Of a DNA stretch of 64,000 nucleotides, positions 34,996 through 47,500 are shown one piece after another. The stretch comes from Malania oleifera. Its lineage: Eukaryota; Streptophyta; Magnoliopsida; Santalales; Ximeniaceae. How positions within the stretch are numbered: the stretch's first letter is position 1; each line of letters starts with the position of its first letter. Below the pieces are notes generated by a model. The model saw only the letters and a program-made list of their open reading frames with translations, was not told the origin of the DNA and made no database searches. The stretch is from assembly GCF_029873635.1 (NCBI RefSeq), contig NC_080420.1, forward strand, positions 120,660,719-120,724,718, read 5' to 3'. A program made the position numbers and the translations under genes.

Positions 34996-37900
34996 TCAGC
35001 TGAAGTTGAATCCACCTGATGGAACAGAAACCTCATTCCCTCCAAACTGGAATGCAGGTTGGGAACTATCACCTGGAGGCATCGACTCATCATCGTCTTC
35101 CAACCAATATGTCTCAAGAAGCTTCACTGCCTTCTCGTAGATTTCATTGTTGTCATGGCTCTGTAGGTTCTCAATTTTCTCCAGACCCTCAGCATCATCA
35201 ATCATTTGCGCATATAGGTTCACCCCCCCTGTATTCCCCAAGTTCTTCTCAGCTTCCCCAACTTTCAAGATGTTTTCAAGCCCTTCTAAACAAACAGTGA
35301 CAATCCTAGGATCGGGACAGACAAGGAGATCACACAATGGCTTGATACATGCTTGGCTCACAAGGTACCTATCACCAATGAACACAATTAAAGCATTTAG
35401 ATTTAAATATAGCACATGAAAAAGACCCAAAAACAATAATAATAAAAAATCATACTTGATTTGCTCAGGAGCACCACCAGATGTAGCATTTGAAATTGCC
35501 CATGCAGCCTCCTTTTTGATATCAAACTCAGCATTTTGAAGAAGATGAACAAGAGGCCCTATTATATTAGCCTCGACAACAGCCTGTAGAATTCAACTTT
35601 TAAACTTGAAATCAACTAAACATTATTCCATAGCTTAAACAAAGCATAGGATAAACAATGTATCAGGGAAAATTTTCACCAAATTTTCTAGTTAAAAGTT
35701 GTAAGTGGTTCATTTTAGGCCAAAGCCCAACACCAAACTGAATTGATCGGTTTTTAAAATTCAAAACCCAATCCCAAAAAGCAGGAAATTTTGAAAAAAG
35801 CTGACAATTGGTTCACAGCCTGGTTCAGTTTTCAGTCATTTTTTTATCTTTAGAACCAAACTTCAAAAGCCCAAGTGGAGCTCAAGGAATGGGACAAGCC
35901 CAAATTATATTGAAAATTTTTCAACTTATTTGTTTAAAAAGGCAGAAGAAGTTGAAAGGAAAGGAAATGGTCTAACTAAAATTTTGATTAATTAAAGCTT
36001 AAAATTTTTGAAGTCAAGATGCCAAACACTAATTAATCAGAAAGATTATAGGCCACATTTAAATAGCCCAAATTTTTGGTGTTAGAATCAATGCAAAATA
36101 AGGGGTCTGGTGTTTAACAGGAGATGGAGAGGTCACTCCTTGGCTGCTCAGGATGGGAGAATACATCCCCTCCACCACAACCCCCCCCCCCCCAACTCTT
36201 TCAAAAAGAAAAAAAAAAGTAAAAAAGGTAGGAATGCTTTCCCTACTTCCCAGTTACGCAGTCTACTTTCTCATCCAATTGTTATTCTATCCAAAAAGTA
36301 ACAGATAATTAAGATGAATAAAATATGAAATCTGCAACCTATTAAAAATAAATGTAATATTTTTAAATTTAAATATATAAGATAAAATCCTAATTCATTT
36401 TCTTATTTTCTTCACTGATAAAACCAGAACCGCACACCAATTTTTTCTAAAATTGAAAACTTGAAACCAAAAACAAGAACTAAAATGTAAAAAGATATGG
36501 CTTCGGCTCAGTTTTCAGTTTGCACACCCTATTTCCAATTCTATATATACAGCAAAGATTACAAAAAATAGACCTTTACGACCACCATAAAATATACTTT
36601 AAAAACTATAAAATAAACTGCATGCTTACTTGAATCTGCTCCTTGTTCCCAGCAGTTATATTTGAGATAGTCCAGCATGCTTCCTTCTTGATGCTTTTCT
36701 TATAGTTATTGGTCAACAAATTGAGAAGGCAGGGAAGTGCTTGATGATTGATAATACACTGAGTTAAGTAGCATTAAAATCTCATTAATCTAACGAGAGG
36801 CAAATAATATTTAACCCATCTATGTACATAACGAGTAAAAGGTCAGATACCTGAGTCTGCATATCATCTCCAGTGACGATATTGCCAACTGTGCGGAGGG
36901 CAGGAATGAGAACTGAAGGAGATGGATGACTGCCAAATACAGAAGATTTTCAGATAACAGATGCGTATTGCGTAACCATTTAATATTTAAAAATAAAAAT
37001 GAAAAGAAGGAACACTCACAGTAAGAGCTCAACCAGGCGTGCACAGACACCGGCTTCAATAACAGCTTGAATTTTATCATTTGTACCATCTGAAAGATAA
37101 GACAGTGCCCAACATGCATCTGTCAACACTTCCTCATCGTTTGAATGTATTAGACGCTCAAGTGCTGGAAGTGCAGGTTTAACCTGTAGAAAATATTAAC
37201 AATGAAAATGCGAACGACATTTTTATTTTTTGCCGAAAGATGAACATCCTTCCCACAATCGCCTTTGCAGTAGTAGCGATATATAGGCTAAGGGATCATT
37301 TGGAATCACTTATGCAAAAGTATTTTTCATAAAAAAATACAAAATTTACTTGGGAGGAGATAGTGAGTAATGATTTAACATCCTTGAATCTATCAAAAAA
37401 AATGGTCCATGATCGCGGAAAATGATTCATATAGACGACCTCACCTAGTGGGACTAAGTCTTGATTTTGTTGTAGTTGTATAAAAAAGTACAGAATTTAA
37501 TAAGTGCTAATAATAAGTGCTGAGCTTGAAAAGTGTTGAAAGTTATAAATGGTGTTTAGTTGTATTTAAAAAAGTGGTGTTTGGATACTTTTATCATATG
37601 ATACTATATGATTATTTTAAAACATTTTTCAAATCACAAATATTAATATTTTTTAATTAATAATTCATTAATAATTATTTTTAAAACGCAGGCCTAATAA
37701 AGCACCTGTTAAGAGGAGTGAATTATTTATTATTTTTAGCATGAAAAGGGGTAGGCGTAGGCTTAAAATAACTTGAAATGAGGTAGTGAGAAAGGATTTA
37801 ATAGAGGAAAACACTCTTGATCGGGAGAATCGGCAGAAAAATATTCATATAGCCAACCTCACACTGTGGGACAAGTTTTGTTTGTTGTTGTTATATTAAT

Positions 37901-40900
37901 AATTATTTAAATTATTTCTAATTATATTTTAAACATTTTCAATTAAATAAATAATATCAGAATATTATTTTTAATTAACAATAATCTTGTTATTAATGTA
38001 TATTTATCACACATTACAATCATATTAAATTATGATAAAAGTAATATTACTAATTAAGTTTAAAATTTTAATTTATTTAAGCTTAATTTAAATTAATAAA
38101 TAGTTCTTGTTCAATCTAAAATTGTATTATAATAATTAATATGTCATAATACATAGTAAAATAATATATAGCAATTTTTAAATATATTAAAATAAAAATA
38201 ATAATATTTTTATAATTAAAAATTTAAATGACAATTATATTAATTTTCTGCATAAATAATTTAAATATTTTTATTAACTAAAATAATGTAATATTATCAT
38301 TTATTAATTAATAATAATCTTGTTATTAATGTACATTTATAACATATAATTATTATATTAATTTATGTTAAAAAAAGTATTAATAACTAAATTAATTTTT
38401 TTTGTTTATTTCTGTTAATTTAAATTTATAAACAGTTCTTGTTACTCATTCCAGAATTTAATTGTATTCCATTAATAATTAATAGGTTATAATGCATAAT
38501 AGAATAAAATATGGTTGATTTTAATTAACAATTTAATCAATAATCATGTTAACCGTTATTTTTAATTAATATTTAAATATTTTTATTAATTATAAATAAT
38601 ATAATATATTTTTGTATTAACAATAATCTTGTTCTTAATTTATATTTATTGTTAAAATAATATTATTAATTAAATTAATTATTTTAATTTTGAATATTAA
38701 TTTAAATTAATAGATGTTTCTTGTTCTTCATTCCAAAATTGAATTATGTATCATTAATAATTAATATAATATAATACACAATCAAATAGTAAATGATTAT
38801 CTTCTAATGTATTTTACAAAATTGATCCTGCCTATAAACAGTGTCACTTATAAGTGGCCTAAAAGCTATTTTAGTTACTTTTCAAATTTCACTTAAATAG
38901 TTTTCAAAAAAGTTGTTCCGAAAAAACACTTTTTGCAAAAAATGTTCGTTGTAGTACAAGCCAAATGCCACCCTTTTTTTTTTTTTTTGCAAAAATGCTT
39001 ATTTTAAGTAAGTGCTATAAGCACTTTTTTTTAAGTGCTTCCAAACAGGGGCTAAAAGAGGATAGAGCTTAGTACCATTACATTATGCACAGTGGCATGT
39101 AGTCATGTAGAGAAAATAATTTTCACATAATTCAGGAGCCATCACTTTTCTTAACATTCCTGCACAATTTAACACTAATATTTACACTAGTATTAAATAT
39201 AAAATATGGAAACGCAAAAACTAATGATTTAAAACCCAGCCTGGACATCAACACAGCAAAGCTACCAGGTTGGGTCGATCCAGTCAGAGCAGGGGGTCAA
39301 CTCAGATAAGTTCTCATTGGGAGATGCCTGTGTATGTGTCTGTGTAGCATTCCACTTATTTGCATCAACACTAAATTATAAGCATAAATAAGAAATTAGA
39401 AAGAGAGATAGAGAGAGAGCAAGGAAAATGGGCTTTCATGGAGAAGAATGCTGTTTAATATGGTTAATTCAGTCACAAGGCACATCGTTACATAAAGCCT
39501 CTTGGTATGACACCTCCCATCAGTGTGGGTTTGACAAGGTTTGAAGTTAGAACCTAGCTGGCTTCTCTCCCCCCCGCCCCCATTTTAACAATTTTTCTAG
39601 CAAGCAATCAGATTCCCCTCACCACTGTACTGTATCAGCAGAGACTAAGCTGAGTTGTCACAGGTTGGAAAGGCAAAACCCAGTTTTGTAAAAATATGGG
39701 TCCCTAGGATGACCTGGACACGCAAAGTGTCCAGGTCATCCTAGGTCACGCTGATCAAGGTTGGAAAAGAATTACATGCACAGAAGAAAACACATTCAAA
39801 GATTTAACCTGATCAAAAGAAGGTTGCGGTTTGCCCCTACAGAAGTTTGAAAGAGTCCATGTAGCATTTCTGAGCATAGAAAGCTTCGCATGCTCATTCA
39901 ATTGTGCTAGCAAAGGATGCAAAGCCCCATGGCTAAGGACAAGATCACGGCACCTGGGAGAATCACCAGCAACATTTCCCAAAGCCCACACAGCCTATAT
40001 ATCCAAAACAGGAAAGGGAACAAGTGGATGAGCATTAAACCTAAAGCCAAATATTCTTTTGCAATATGCTATATAACCAATTGTCCAAGGCATCCAAAAT
40101 ATGTTATATTATCTTGCCCAAAGAAAGATGGAGAAAAAAGTAAAAACAGGAACAATTTTAATTTTCTTCCACGCATATATATACCTGCTCTCGAACATCA
40201 TCACTTGGAGACCCAAGAAGTTTCACAAAGATTGGGACAGCTCCATGATCAATTACCACCTTTGTGTTATCAGATGTCCCGGAAGCAATGTTGGTTAGAG
40301 CCCAAGCTGCCTCAAACTGTAGGAATTTTCAAACAATGAAAATGCAAATACAGCACCAGTATGAGAATAATACAAAAGAAGATTGGAAAACAAAATATAT
40401 CATGTCAAACCTGAAGCTGCGGGAAGTCCTCTCTAACAAGAAACTCAACAAAACGAGGAACAACCCCTGCTTGGATAACTTCCTCAATTGGAGGACTACG
40501 TTCTGGCAAAAATTTACAGCATAAGTAAATAATTAATAAAATATTAGTAAATCAATGGCTTAGGAAAACCAAATGTTCACCTATTGAAAGCAATTTCCGG
40601 AACTGCGTAGTTGCCTCAAGCTGCAGATTGCCTTCATCACTCCAAACACCTGCAACCATGCTGGGCAGATACTCTAACTGCAATAAAAAGGAAGATTTTA
40701 AGTTTACTGCAATAAGAACTAACCTGCAAAGCTCAACAAGAAGTACCAAGACAATTTACGATAGCACAACAATAAAAAGTAAAAACACATTACAAATCAC
40801 CTTAAAATGCTGTTTGTTCACTTAAGAAAACAAATATCGATTTGGCTACTAATATAATAATACCTATCAATTATAATAAAAATAATAATTATATAATAAT

Positions 40901-43900
40901 TTATACTTTTCACACATAATTGATATAAAAATTATGAGAGGATATATAGAGGATATGGATATGTAGACAAAAATGAATCTGGGGAATGATTTTAGACTTC
41001 ACTATGTCATATGATTTTAGTACAATGAATACTTACTTTAAGAAGAGAAAAGAACACTTAAAAACCTTTAAAAGTAGACAAAATAGAAGTCAAATAGATT
41101 TTTTTTTTAACTAGGAGGGTATATCGTTTATCATGCAAGGATTGTAAAGCTATTCCAGGTGAAAGCCTAACCACACAACATAGAGTCTTTGTGTTAGATT
41201 TATGTATTAAAAAATGGAAGAAAAATGATAAAATAAGCCAGTGTAAGAGAATTAGATGGTGGAACCTAAAAGGAGAAAATATAATAAAATTTAAAGATAA
41301 AATTATCAAAGATGGGGATTGGACCATAGAGGATGGGATAAATAGAAATACTCTTTGGAATAGATTAACTAGCTCTAAGAAAAAAATTGCAAAAGAGGTT
41401 TTAGGTGAATCAAGGGGAAGATTCTCGAATAGCAAATAGAGTTGGTGGTGGGATAAAGATGTACAAAAAAGATATATGTATTAAAAAATGGAAAAAAAAT
41501 GATAAAATAAGTCAGTGTAAGAGAACTAGATGGTGGAACCTAAAAAGAGAAAATATAATAAAATTTAAAGATAAAATGATCAAAGATGGGGATTGGACCA
41601 TAGAGGATGAGATAGATAGAAATACTCTTTGGAATAGATTAGCTAGCTCTATGAAAAAAATTGCAAAAGAGGTTTTAGGTGAATCAATGGTAAGATTTTC
41701 GAATAGCAAAGAGAGTTGGTGATGGGATAAAGATGCACAAAAAATAATAAAGACAAAAAGAATTTGGTATAAAATGTGGCAAAAATGTAAAAACAGAGAT
41801 AACTTTGGAAAAATATAAGGAAACGAGAACAGATGCAAAAAAGACCGTTAGTGAAGCTAAATATAGATCATTTAATAATTTGTATGAAAGATTAGGTACA
41901 AAAGAAGAGGAAAGAAATATATTTAAACTTGCTAAAACTAGAGAAAGGAAGAGTAAGGACTTAGGAAATATAAAATGTATAAAAAGTGAGGACGTTATTG
42001 TCTTGGTTAAGGACGAAGACATTAAAGAAAGATGGCAAAGTTACTTTAGTAAGTTGTTTAATGAAAATCAAATAGAAGGCTTAAACTTAGAATTGTCAAA
42101 TGAGGAAAAGACTAAAAATATTAGATTTATTCGCAAAATTAGAGTTAACGAAGTTAAGTTTGCACTGAAAAAGATGAAAAATGAGAAAGCTAGGGGACTA
42201 GATAACATCCCAATTGAAGTTTGGAAATGCTTAGATGATAATGGAATTATATGATTAACTAATTTATTTAATACAATTGTAATTTATGAGTCATAGGATG
42301 AAACTATGAGAAAGGGTAGTTGAACAAAGATTTAAGGTTAGAAACGAAGGTCTCAGAAAATCAATTTGGTTTTATGCCTGGGAGATCTACCACAGAAGCT
42401 ATTTATTTTTTAAGAAGATTAATGGAAAAGTTTAGGGAAAAGAAGAGTGACTTGCATATGATATTTATTGACCTTGAGAAAACATATGATAAGATACCTA
42501 GGGAAGTCCTATGGTGGGTTTTAGAAAAAAAAGAATGTATGTAATAGGTATACCGATGTCATTAAGGATATGTACGATGGAGTTATAACTAGTGTAAGGA
42601 CTACAGATAAAGAAACTAGAGAATTTCCAATCACCATAGGTGTACATCAAGGATATGCTTTGAGTCCTTATCTTTTTACTTTAGTGATGGACCAATTGAC
42701 TAAAAGTACTCAAATGGAGTTTCCATGGTGTATGTTGTTTGCAGATGATATTATATTAATTAACGAAACTAGAGACGGAATAGAGGCTGAGTTAGAATTA
42801 TTAAGAGAAGCATTGGAATCAAGAGGCTTTAGGATAAGTAGAAATACGACAGAATATATGAAATGTAATTTTAGTAATGATATGAGGAATATTGAAGACA
42901 AAGTTAAACTTGATGATGAAGAAATAAATAACACTTGTAGATTTCGATGTCTTGGATCTATTATGCAAGCTGAAGGAGAAATTGAAGATGATGTAATGCA
43001 TAGAGTTAAAACAGGTTAGGTAAAATGAAGAAATGCTTCAAGTGTGCTATATGAAAGGGAAGTTTTATAGGACAGCTATAAGACCAGCTATGCTATGTAG
43101 ATCGGAATGTTGGGCGACGAAAAAACATAATATCCAAAAAATAAAAGTTGTCGAGATGAGAATGCTTAGATGGATGAGTGGTACAACATTGAAAGATAAA
43201 TTAAGAAATGAACATATTCGTGGTAAGTTAGGTGTAGCTCTTATAAAATATAAGATAAGGGAGGGACGACTTAAATGGTATGGACACTTGCAACATAGGT
43301 CACATAGTGCACCCATGAGGAAGAGTGACTTAGTTACTATGGGGGGCAGTAAAATGGGTAGGGATAGACCTAAAATAACTTGGGAGGAGATAGTAAGTAA
43401 GGATTTAATATCCTTGAATCTATCAAAAGAAATGGTCCTAATCGTATAAATTGACGGAAAATAATTTATATAGCCGATCCCACCTAGTAGAGCTAAGGCT
43501 TGGTTTTGTTGTATACATAATTGATATGGAAATAAAAATACATACTATTATATTATTCTAATAATGGATATAATAAGTTAATAACACATATGAAGATAAT
43601 TATTTTAATATTACGCTATTATGTTATTGGGTTATATAGTTATAATATTATATACCACATCATTATGATTGCAACCTATAATAATCTTATACTTATTATT
43701 ACATATTTTAGTATCACAGTATTAAATTGTTATGACAATAATATTTCTCAGCACTCTCAATATTTTTATATTTTATTATTACAAATATTATAATGCATGT
43801 GTTAATATTATATGATAAAATACATTATCATATTATTCGACAAAAACCTGATAATCTCAACAACTGTTACAAAACAATTTAAAATTACCCTAACAACAGT

Positions 43901-45312
43901 AACAATTTATAGTTTTGCACAATCCTTCAAGCAACAATTTCAATCAGAGCAACACAAAAGTCATTTGGTATTTATGAATACAAAACCAAAAACTTGAAAC
44001 TAAAATCTGGCAACCCATTTGGTTATATTCCCAGAACTAAAACAAACCAAAACTTCGACAGAACAGATTAGATCAAATAATAATTAACTATAAAACACCA
44101 CCCTTCAAATCATCATAAATTTTTTCATTATCAAATGCTAGACAATTAACAGTACCGCAATTGTACTTGAATAAACCAAAAGTTAGGAATAAATTGAACA
44201 CCGGAGTCGATCAAAACATGATTAGAACAACAAAAATGCAAAATAACACAAAATAAAATATATTACAAAAAAAAATAGGAATTAGTTAATAAATATTTTT
44301 CTTGATAATTATATTATTGAGCTTTGAAACCAAGAAAAATTCAATTATATACGAAGGTAGGAAAATGGTGAAATTTTTTTTAATGACTTTTCTTAATTTT
44401 CAAATTTTAAAAAATTTTGGGGATATTTCTATTATAATTTTTCTTCAGTAAAAAATTGTGAACACAATGATTTAATCCACAAAGTGAATTTCGTACATTA
44501 AAATATTGCTACAAGAAGCTGCCAAAATAAGTGGTAACTGATAACCAACACAAAAACTAAAACTAGTAACACAGACAAAAGTGTTGCCACCACCATCAGT
44601 TTTGTTTCTTCTTTGTAAAACAAGAAACAAAAATGATACTAAACATCCCCTCACCTCCTCACATGTCCAATACAAGACAAAAGGGATTTGTAATAGGTTA
44701 AGAAGAAACAAAAAATTTTGCAGCAAACACTGAAATGAAAATTAAAAATAAAAAAAATGAAAAAATAAAAAAATCTCAGTCCACCAAAAATAGCCCTAAA
44801 ATTAATATATATATATATATACCTACCCGCAAAAAATGCACAGAGCACACATACACAGACACAAAACTAAACATCCATTTCCAGTCTAATCAAACACCAA
44901 TTGCATAAAATCCAACGACATGCATATACAGTTACACATATATGAAACATAGAATAGAAATTTATATATAACAAATTAAAACCCTAGCGCTCAACCAAAG
45001 GATCAGCTAACCAAGAAATATTCCGATCAAAGCCCAATTTCAACCAAATGAGCTGAAACAACCCACAGGCACACCCACGCGTAAACGAACACATAAAGTC
45101 ACCTTTTTCTCAAGAGAGGAAGGCTGGGTAGAAGCAGGGAACTGCTGAGCTAGCATTCCTTCCCTTCTCTTCTTCTGCAAACTCTCTTCCCGGCGATTCT
45201 TCCGGATCTCAACCATGTTATCTTCTCTCCTTCTCCGACCCTCCTCGGCATCGACAGCTACCTTGTACCGGATCCGGCGAACCTCAGCCCTCGCGCTCGG
45301 CCTCAGAGACAT
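34996..45312 (-). CDS. IMPA: Importin subunit alpha, tandem copy A
   Basis: A nuclear import adaptor: it binds nuclear localisation signals in the cytosol and couples cargo to importin-beta. Ten coding exons (minus): 45312-45103, 40677-40581, 40502-40411, 40316-40185, 39994-39809, 37183-37020, 36929-36851, 36758-36630, 35583-35456, 35368-34996, in frame with GT-AG borders, total 529 residues (family about 530). Exon 1 is the importin-beta-binding domain ([10 protein letters not shown], then [10 protein letters not shown] and [14 protein letters not shown]). Exons 2-9 encode armadillo repeats with the NLS-groove Trp/Asn motifs [45 protein letters not shown] and WAISNATSG all intact. Exon 10 has the acidic CAS-binding tail and ends PSGGFNFS. 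Resembles Arabidopsis IMPA-1. Residue 15 is Ile where copy B and relatives have Asn. Intron 1 (4425 bases) holds a LINE. Confidence 0.93.
35640..36560. repeat. Extra sequence in intron 8 of copy A
   Basis: Intron 8 is 1046 bases here (35584-36629) against 152 in copy B (48702-48853), so about 0.9 kb was gained here or lost there. The extra part has repeated GGTTCAGTTTTCAGT-like phrases (near 35823 and 36507), a C run near 36180 and AT-rich filler. This suggests an old transposon insertion, class not recognised. Confidence 0.45.
37351..37479 (+). mobile_element. RTE LINE 3' tail fragment 1
   Basis: It matches the last part of the LINE at 40927-43514, from TTGGGAGGAGATAGT to the TTTTGTTGTA end. 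It is flanked by similar A-rich stretches (TAAAAAAATACAAAATTTA and TAAAAAAGTACAGAATTTA), a probable imperfect target duplication. It is a severely 5'-truncated copy. Confidence 0.7.
37744..37893 (+). mobile_element. RTE LINE 3' tail fragment 2
   Basis: It aligns with about 43358-43511 of the LINE in intron 1, with a shared TAAAATAACTTG start, GATTTAATA and ATATAGCCAACCTCAC, and ends in TTGTTGTTGTTAT. It is more diverged than fragment 1. It is a 5'-truncated copy inside the intron 5 insertion. Confidence 0.65.
39703..39745. other. Perfect 19-bp hairpin in intron 5 of copy A
   Basis: The left arm 39703-39721 (CCTAGGATGACCTGGACAC) and right arm 39727-39745 are exact reverse complements around a 5-base loop, GCAAA. 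It lies 64 bases from the exon 5 donor on the intron side. No matching structure was seen in copy B. It could be a small foldback element or a stable intronic RNA hairpin. Confidence 0.85.
40927..43514 (+). mobile_element. RTE-clade LINE, 5'-truncated, in intron 1 of copy A
   Basis: A 2.6-kb insert, antisense to the gene, flanked by a 13-bp duplication ACATAATTGATAT (40914-40926 and 43515-43527). It begins inside the endonuclease domain (SQIDFF near 41088, then KVIPGES near 41147). RT follows: [19 protein letters not shown] (42170-42228), [11 protein letters not shown] (near 42370), [19 protein letters not shown] (42460-42517), [13 protein letters not shown] (near 42640), and the catalytic FADDI box (42737-42751). 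An RTE-like C-terminal part ends near 43449. The 3' end is TTTTGTTGTAT, typical of RTE tails. The reading frame is broken into at least four open pieces (41805-42254, 42320-42544, 42570-43019, 43033-43449), so it is dead. Confidence 0.88.
41201..41745 (+). repeat. 274-base tandem duplication inside the LINE
   Basis: Sequence from 41201 recurs from 41475 in direct tandem with few differences. Both units encode RWWNLK and GDWTIED. RTE elements have one such unit, so this is a local duplication of the endonuclease-RT linker. Confidence 0.85.
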
Positions 45313-45359
45313 GGTCGCTCGGCCGCTCGATGAGAGAATTGCAGATAAAGCAAATTTAA

Positions 45360-45367
45360 AAACCCTA
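45360..45367. promoter_or_regulatory. Telo-box core AAACCCTA in the 5' UTR of copy A
   Basis: AAACCCTA lies 48 bases upstream of the start codon. The same core is in the same place in copy B (54835-54842). Confidence 0.5.
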
Positions 45368-45491
45368 GAGCGCGAGCGGAAGAGGGAAATCGGGGATGAA
45401 AGGAAATGAGGGTTCGGGTTTTGGGTTTAGTGTGGGAGGTCTTCACACCGGAATGCCTAAACCTACAGGCTTGGTTTTATATATATCTATA

Positions 45492-45560
45492 CATATATAG
45501 GCACAAATCAGGGTTTATTTACTTAAATGCCACTAATTATTTGAATTTGAACTTTTGTCA
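45492..45560 (-). promoter_or_regulatory. TATA box and conserved proximal promoter of copy A
   Basis: CCTATATATG on the minus strand (45501-45492) lies about 180 bases before the start codon. The following 60 bases upstream (AAATCAG, TTTATTTAC, AAATGCCA, TAATT-TGAATTTGAA) match the block at 54961-55025 of copy B. Transcription starting about 30 bases downstream is inferred. Confidence 0.6.
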
Positions 45561-45869
45561 CTACTTAGCGGAGAGTTCATTTGCTTAATTTGATTCAATT
45601 CCATTTTACTGAATTCTGAATTAAATTTGAACAATTGGAGCAGTTGATAGTTTTGATTTTGTCATACCATGTGTCTGATTAAATTTTTTGTAATGTATTT
45701 AATATTATATATTATTGTGATGTTTTATAACTACTTGAATTTTAAGAATTGATTACCAAATCGAGTTTGAGTTCTATAGCTTTGAGATCAGAGTCTTCTT
45801 TCCCTGCTGATTCTGTTAAACTCGTTCCCTTGGTTGTTGTTTTCCTGAATAGTAGACAGGGACAGTGAA

Positions 45870-45914
<45 letters not shown>

Positions 45915-47500
45915 TATTTGACTACCTTAAGAGAGTCATAGTTACTCCCATCGTTTACCCGATTGAGTTGAACTTAAAATTTTTGAATCGAGTCAAGCTC
46001 AAATGTCCCGTTATGTTGGCTCAACTTTACTCGAGCATACTCATACTTCTTATTGTTATTGTAAGATATTAACGTTAATTGGTCAATAATTCACGATGAC
46101 AATCTTCGAGCAAAAATAAGAAAAAAGAAAGATATTTTATAATAACAACTAGAGAGTTTATCAAATTTGAGACATTTAATTATTATTTCAACAATTTAAT
46201 GAGTCAATAAGATCAACTTGAATTTTGCAAGAGGAAAAGATTTTTATGTGAAATACAATGGTCATTTTTTCAACTTGAAACTTTCTCTAGGCCCGACAAT
46301 GGATTGGGAGCGTGTTCTTTATAAAGCAATATAATTTGTTAGCTCACAACGGTCCTCCCATATCATAAGACATTCTAAAATTTTCTATAAGAACAATCTT
46401 TACTTGTAGATAGTTCAAACCTTAAACATATACACTACTTAACAAAACAAATTACGATGCTCTCTCTCTCTCTCTCTCCATATATATCAGAGATATATAT
46501 ATATATATATATATAGCTTTATTTTAAAATATTCATGATTTATATACAACTCTATACAATTTTATATTATATTTTTTTAAAATTTAATTTTTTTTGAATA
46601 TCAAGCTCCTAACATATGATAAGATTGGCTTTGTCCTAACGTTCCAAAATGGTTTAGTTAGATGCTTTTTGAGTAAATTCTGGGTCTTAAAAAATTTACA
46701 AACCTTACAATTCCGTTTGGTTCTTGGTTTTGGCAAATTGAATAAATCAAACTGAACTATGAATTAGAATGAATCCAATTGTGCAAATAAAAAAAGATTA
46801 ACCCAAATCATACTTGAACTTGAATCGAACTGAATTAAAGTTTTCCAGCTCAATTCAAATTTGTTTTCGTACTGCAAAGAATCATAGTCCCAACAAGTAA
46901 AAGGATAACAAAGTGCCGATAAAAATGCACATGTAAAAACATCTAGACTAATCTGACTACATAATTTGACAAGAAAACTGACCAATCTGGCAGTATAGCT
47001 AATACTCAAATGCTAAACACAAACAACTTATCCAATTGAACGATGGTTCGACATTTTCTACACAACGGTATTGAAGATGAAAGTAAAATATCAATACCAA
47101 CTTCAAACAATTACGATATCACTAACTGCACATTTGGTACTGAAATCGCAAGAACAAACCCAAATTTATGACTCGACTTCGCCACACTACTCAACTTTTC
47201 ATTCTATTCTATTCCCATCTCATTCAATTCCACAAACCAAACAAGTGAACTGGGTTAATCTCTGAGGAACAGCAGCAGCAGCAATGAGCAAGGTATAACT
47301 TCTCTCTAGAATAAAAAAGGAGCAGGATAAGCACAAGAAGGCAGTAAAGCAGTAACACTTGTAACTTCCATTTTGCCTCTTAATATCATAAGATTTTGAC
47401 AGTTCCCCTCGATAAGAATAGCAAAATAACTTGTATAAAAAACCAGCCGAGGGGAAACTTCTACACAACGCTTACAAGGACGAAGAAATTTTCATATTTC
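45561..47500. other. Intergenic region between the importin-alpha copies
   Basis: It is AT-rich with no gene recognised. A (TC)n then (TA)n microsatellite lies at about 46458-46515. The right part (after about 47000) runs toward the 3' UTR of copy B. Short frames lack known motifs. Confidence 0.55.

Larger units (their letters stand above)
37292..39049. mobile_element. Probable non-autonomous DNA transposon in intron 5 of copy A
   Basis: The left end GGGATCATTTGGAATCACTT and the reverse of the right end, CCCTGTTTGGAAGCACTT, form imperfect inverted repeats. Each end is flanked by GGCTAA (37286-37291 and 39050-39055). The inside is very AT-rich with no transposase. Two RTE LINE tail fragments lie inside. 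The TTTGG/AGCACTT ends resemble hAT-like plant elements; the family is uncertain. Confidence 0.5.
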
